From the NCBI GenBank assembly GCA_035635475.1, contig DASQAZ010000033.1, forward strand, positions 1 through 64,000: a stretch of 64,000 nt of DNA. Reading direction: 5' to 3'. Positions 61,983-64,000 of the stretch are shown one piece after another. This DNA comes from VBOC01 sp035635475 (GTDB taxonomy: Bacteria > Bacteroidota > Ignavibacteria > UBA10030 > SZUA-254). The translations under genes and the position numbers were made by a program. Every line of letters begins with the position of its first letter. The stretch's first letter is position 1. Under the pieces are notes generated by a model that saw nothing but the letters and a program-made list of their open reading frames with translations, was not told where the DNA came from and made no database searches.

Positions 61983-62888
61983 TCACCGCGCGTTATTCAA
62001 ATCTTTTTCGGGGACTGAAAACCGGAGAGAGACGGACTTTGCGGATGTTTCGCTGAGGGTTACCTCATACGTATGTTGGCCCGCGGGGACTTCGAGAAGC
62101 AAAGAATTCACCTTGCCCGGAACGACTTCTTTCCACTCCTGATAACTGAGACCCACAGATTTAGTGGTCTCCAGCGGTCTTTGCGCGACAATCGTTTTGC
62201 CTTCCCGAAAGACGACCGAATATTTCTGCGCGCCTTTCATTTTCTCGTCGTAATTCAACCGCGTGCTGATCTGCACCTGTGTCGGTCCGACTGCGCGAAA
62301 TTGGACGGGGCGGTCCTTGGATGAGACATAGTAAGCGATAAGATTCTCCGCAATCGTCGCTGTGACGATCCTATCGTACGAAAGCGGTTCGATGGCAACC
62401 AATTTATTCGTCCCCTTGGACGGCTGGAAGAGCAATTTAATCACCGCATCAAAGGGCGTATCCTCGAGCGAGATTTTATACGAAAACGAGCCTTCGGGAA
62501 CATTGAGGGAAAACTTGCGGCTCTTTCCCAAGACATCATTGGACGAGCGCAACACGGCGTCCGAAGCATCCGTCTGCGTCGTGTGTGCGCTGACCGTGTT
62601 GTTTCCCTCCTTGATCAGGATTGTATATTTTTGAGCTTCCGCGTTTCCTTTTGGCAGTTTCAATCGGCTCATGACACTGAGTCTCCCCGGTCCGTCGATC
62701 CGAACGCCGATCGGCTCCAGAGGCGTAAGGAGGTAATATTCTTTCTCGTTGCCGTTGATCAGCACCATGACCGGTCTTCCCTTTATGGGAATCAGCGTTA
62801 TAGAACTTCGGCCGGCTGCGGAAAGAAGGTTGGGAACGAAAAGGAGAACAACGAGCGTGAACCGAACGATTTTCATCGAGGACATCAA
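61983..62888 (-). CDS. Secreted protein of unknown function, 301 aa
   Basis: A signal peptide (VRFTLVVLLFVPNLLSAAG) leads into a beta-rich protein. Two similar segments can be seen, each a KYTILIKEGNNTV or KYSVVFREGKTIV strand and a PEGSFSYKISLEDT or PAGQHTYEVTLSET strand, so it is probably a two-domain internal duplication. The family is not recognised. The start overlaps the upstream PgsW-like gene as ATGA, so the products are made together, and a role in poly-gamma-glutamate export or anchoring is likely. Confidence 0.7.
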   Translation of the reverse strand: MMSSMKIVRFTLVVLLFVPNLLSAAGRSSITLIPIKGRPVMVLINGNEKEYYLLTPLEPIGVRIDGPGRLSVMSRLKLPKGNAEAQKYTILIKEGNNTVSAHTTQTDASDAVLRSSNDVLGKSRKFSLNVPEGSFSYKISLEDTPFDAVIKLLFQPSKGTNKLVAIEPLSYDRIVTATIAENLIAYYVSSKDRPVQFRAVGPTQVQISTRLNYDEKMKGAQKYSVVFREGKTIVAQRPLETTKSVGLSYQEWKEVVPGKVNSLLLEVPAGQHTYEVTLSETSAKSVSLRFSVPEKDLNNAR

Positions 62889-64000
62889 GCCTCCGTTTGG
62901 GAGAGTGGAATCGATTTTCTCTTGAATAGATAGTGTTTGACATCGATCCGGATGACCGCGAAAACGACGACCCCCAGTATCACCGTCAGGATTATCGTGC
63001 TTGAGACAGAATATCGGTCTTTGAAGAAGAGAGATCCTTCCCCAAGCTCGGGCGCCTTCTCGGTGACCTCGATGGGGAGATTATATTTCAGTGCGATCTT
63101 TTCCAACTCCAGGAGGTTGATGACGGGCAGGCCTTGCTCTGCGAAGAGATTGATGATACCGCGCGTGGGGAAATTCTTTACGGCGAGGTGCTGCGTGAGC
63201 CCCGGGGGGATGAGGCGCGCGTTGGCTGCTCCCCCTATCGATGCGCTGCCCCCTCCGATATTCACGTAGCACGCGATCGGTTTCCCGTCCGCGGCAGCGG
63301 CATACATTTCCATTCTCTTGCTGATGCTTGCCTGCAGCGTTGGTTCATCGATAAACTTTACGTGGTTCCGCTCGACCGCCGCCTTGATGAGATCGCGGCC
63401 CTCGGGCGAAAGGCCCCGCCCGTTGTCCGACGGCCCTCCAATAGATGCTGCAACGGATTTAAGCTGGAAGATTCCCCGTTCGTTGAGAACGCGTTCCATA
63501 TCCAGCCAGGTCAGGCTGGGCAGATTTGCGCCCCAATCCGAAGCACCGACCGAGCTGATGATGATCGGCGTCAATTCCAAGGCGTCGCAGGCGGCGAGGA
63601 ACGCGATGTTCCAGCCCGGCAGGGAACCCGTCATACCGGCGGCGACCACGGAACCTTTTTTCAATTTCGCCTTGAGGAGCATGTCAACAAACACGGCTGC
63701 GTAGTTCGGATTGGTCGCAAGGATCTTCGCGTTCACCATCCCGCGATCCGAGGTAATCGGCGTCCGCTCCTGCCCGATCAGGCCCGTGTGATAGGGATCG
63801 TTCTGGACATCGATCGGAATCCCGAGCACGCGCGAATACTCCTTTATGGCCTGCGCGGCGAGCAGGGCAGTCTTCGCGGCCTGGAGCTTTTTGTCGTAGA
63901 ACGGCTGGCGTTCCGGCGCGGCGGTTTTTTCCGCGACGGCAAAAATGAGCAACGCGAAGGCGGCCAGTCCGATCAGCGTGACGTTGCCCGGTTTACCCTC
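62885..64000 (-). CDS. Poly-gamma-glutamate system protein (PgsW-like), 5' end cut by window edge
   Basis: The frame continues to the right edge, so the true start is outside; about 371 residues are present. A hydrophobic segment near the start (LIGLAAFALLIFAVA), a central domain (VVAAGMTGSLPGWNIAFLAA, SSVGASDWGANLPSLTWLDME, NIGGGSASIGG) and a C-terminal transmembrane helix (IILTVILGVVVFAVI) match the poly-gamma-glutamate system protein family found with capB/capC-type synthases. Those synthase genes are expected just beyond the window. Confidence 0.85.
   Translation of the reverse strand, partial: EGKPGNVTLIGLAAFALLIFAVAEKTAAPERQPFYDKKLQAAKTALLAAQAIKEYSRVLGIPIDVQNDPYHTGLIGQERTPITSDRGMVNAKILATNPNYAAVFVDMLLKAKLKKGSVVAAGMTGSLPGWNIAFLAACDALELTPIIISSVGASDWGANLPSLTWLDMERVLNERGIFQLKSVAASIGGPSDNGRGLSPEGRDLIKAAVERNHVKFIDEPTLQASISKRMEMYAAAADGKPIACYVNIGGGSASIGGAANARLIPPGLTQHLAVKNFPTRGIINLFAEQGLPVINLLELEKIALKYNLPIEVTEKAPELGEGSLFFKDRYSVSSTIILTVILGVVVFAVIRIDVKHYLFKRKSIPLSQTEA

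Overview
The window reads as one stretch of chromosome from a Gram-negative member of the Bacteroidota/Ignavibacteriota (FCB) group. Three large secreted proteins end in a type IX secretion (T9SS) sorting domain with the NPFNPST motif. There are two TonB-dependent outer-membrane receptors with a carboxypeptidase-regulatory-like N-domain, a propeller-type (Reg_prop/Y_Y_Y) sensor kinase, and several starts that do not use ATG. Gene content is dense on both strands. One segment (about 46.6-57.8 kb) is visibly more AT-rich and is an integrated mobile element.

Layout. 0-2.1 kb: a minus-strand cluster of small pilin-like membrane-anchored proteins, with a decayed duplicate of one of them. 2.4-6.9 kb: an M13 metallopeptidase and a TonB-dependent receptor. 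7.2-17.2 kb: a 2,084-residue subtilase with repeated fibronectin-III and laminin-G-like modules, two overlapping SAM methyltransferases and a GH18 chitinase-like protein. 17.3-17.7 kb: a RelE/ParE-type toxin-antitoxin pair. 17.9-24.7 kb: a propeller histidine kinase with its NarL-type regulator, an unknown secreted protein and a parallel beta-helix T9SS cargo. 24.7-29.2 kb: two polytopic membrane proteins with C-terminal TPRs (a glycosyltransferase-like and an O-antigen-ligase-like protein) around a tRNA-Gln. 29.4-36.2 kb: a housekeeping run of purC, psd, pssA, purS, purQ, tatA, gatA, sucD, a rhodanese and ndk. 36.2-46.4 kb: an rRNA/tRNA methyltransferase, a TIGR01777 epimerase, an ECF sigma/anti-sigma pair followed by DUF4331 and TPR proteins, a double nickel/cobalt transporter and a YjjX-type NTPase.

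The 46.6-57.8 kb segment is an integrative element of about 11 kb inserted in the 5' end of a tRNA-Gly gene. A 20-bp piece of the tRNA is repeated at its far end, next to a tyrosine integrase. The element has its own maintenance module: integrase, an unknown protein, an excisionase-like HTH protein, a SpoVG-like protein and an HUH replication initiator beside strong nested hairpins. Its cargo looks like anti-phage defence: a Gabija-like OLD nuclease plus UvrD-like helicase, a BstYI-like restriction-modification system bracketed by two decayed transposase tails, and an uncharacterised overlapping trio (two small membrane proteins and a DUF6941-like soluble protein). Because insertion was at the tRNA 5' end, the tRNA-Gly/tRNA-Val pair now depends on sequence carried by the element for its promoter.

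Beyond the element are a HigBA toxin-antitoxin pair with two clear operator palindromes and a minus-strand operon running in from the right edge: a PgsW-type poly-gamma-glutamate system protein, an unknown secreted protein, a second TonB-dependent receptor and a YjqB-type poly-gamma-glutamate hydrolase. Together they suggest a poly-gamma-glutamate locus with its own outer-membrane receptor. The genes at both window edges are cut off.
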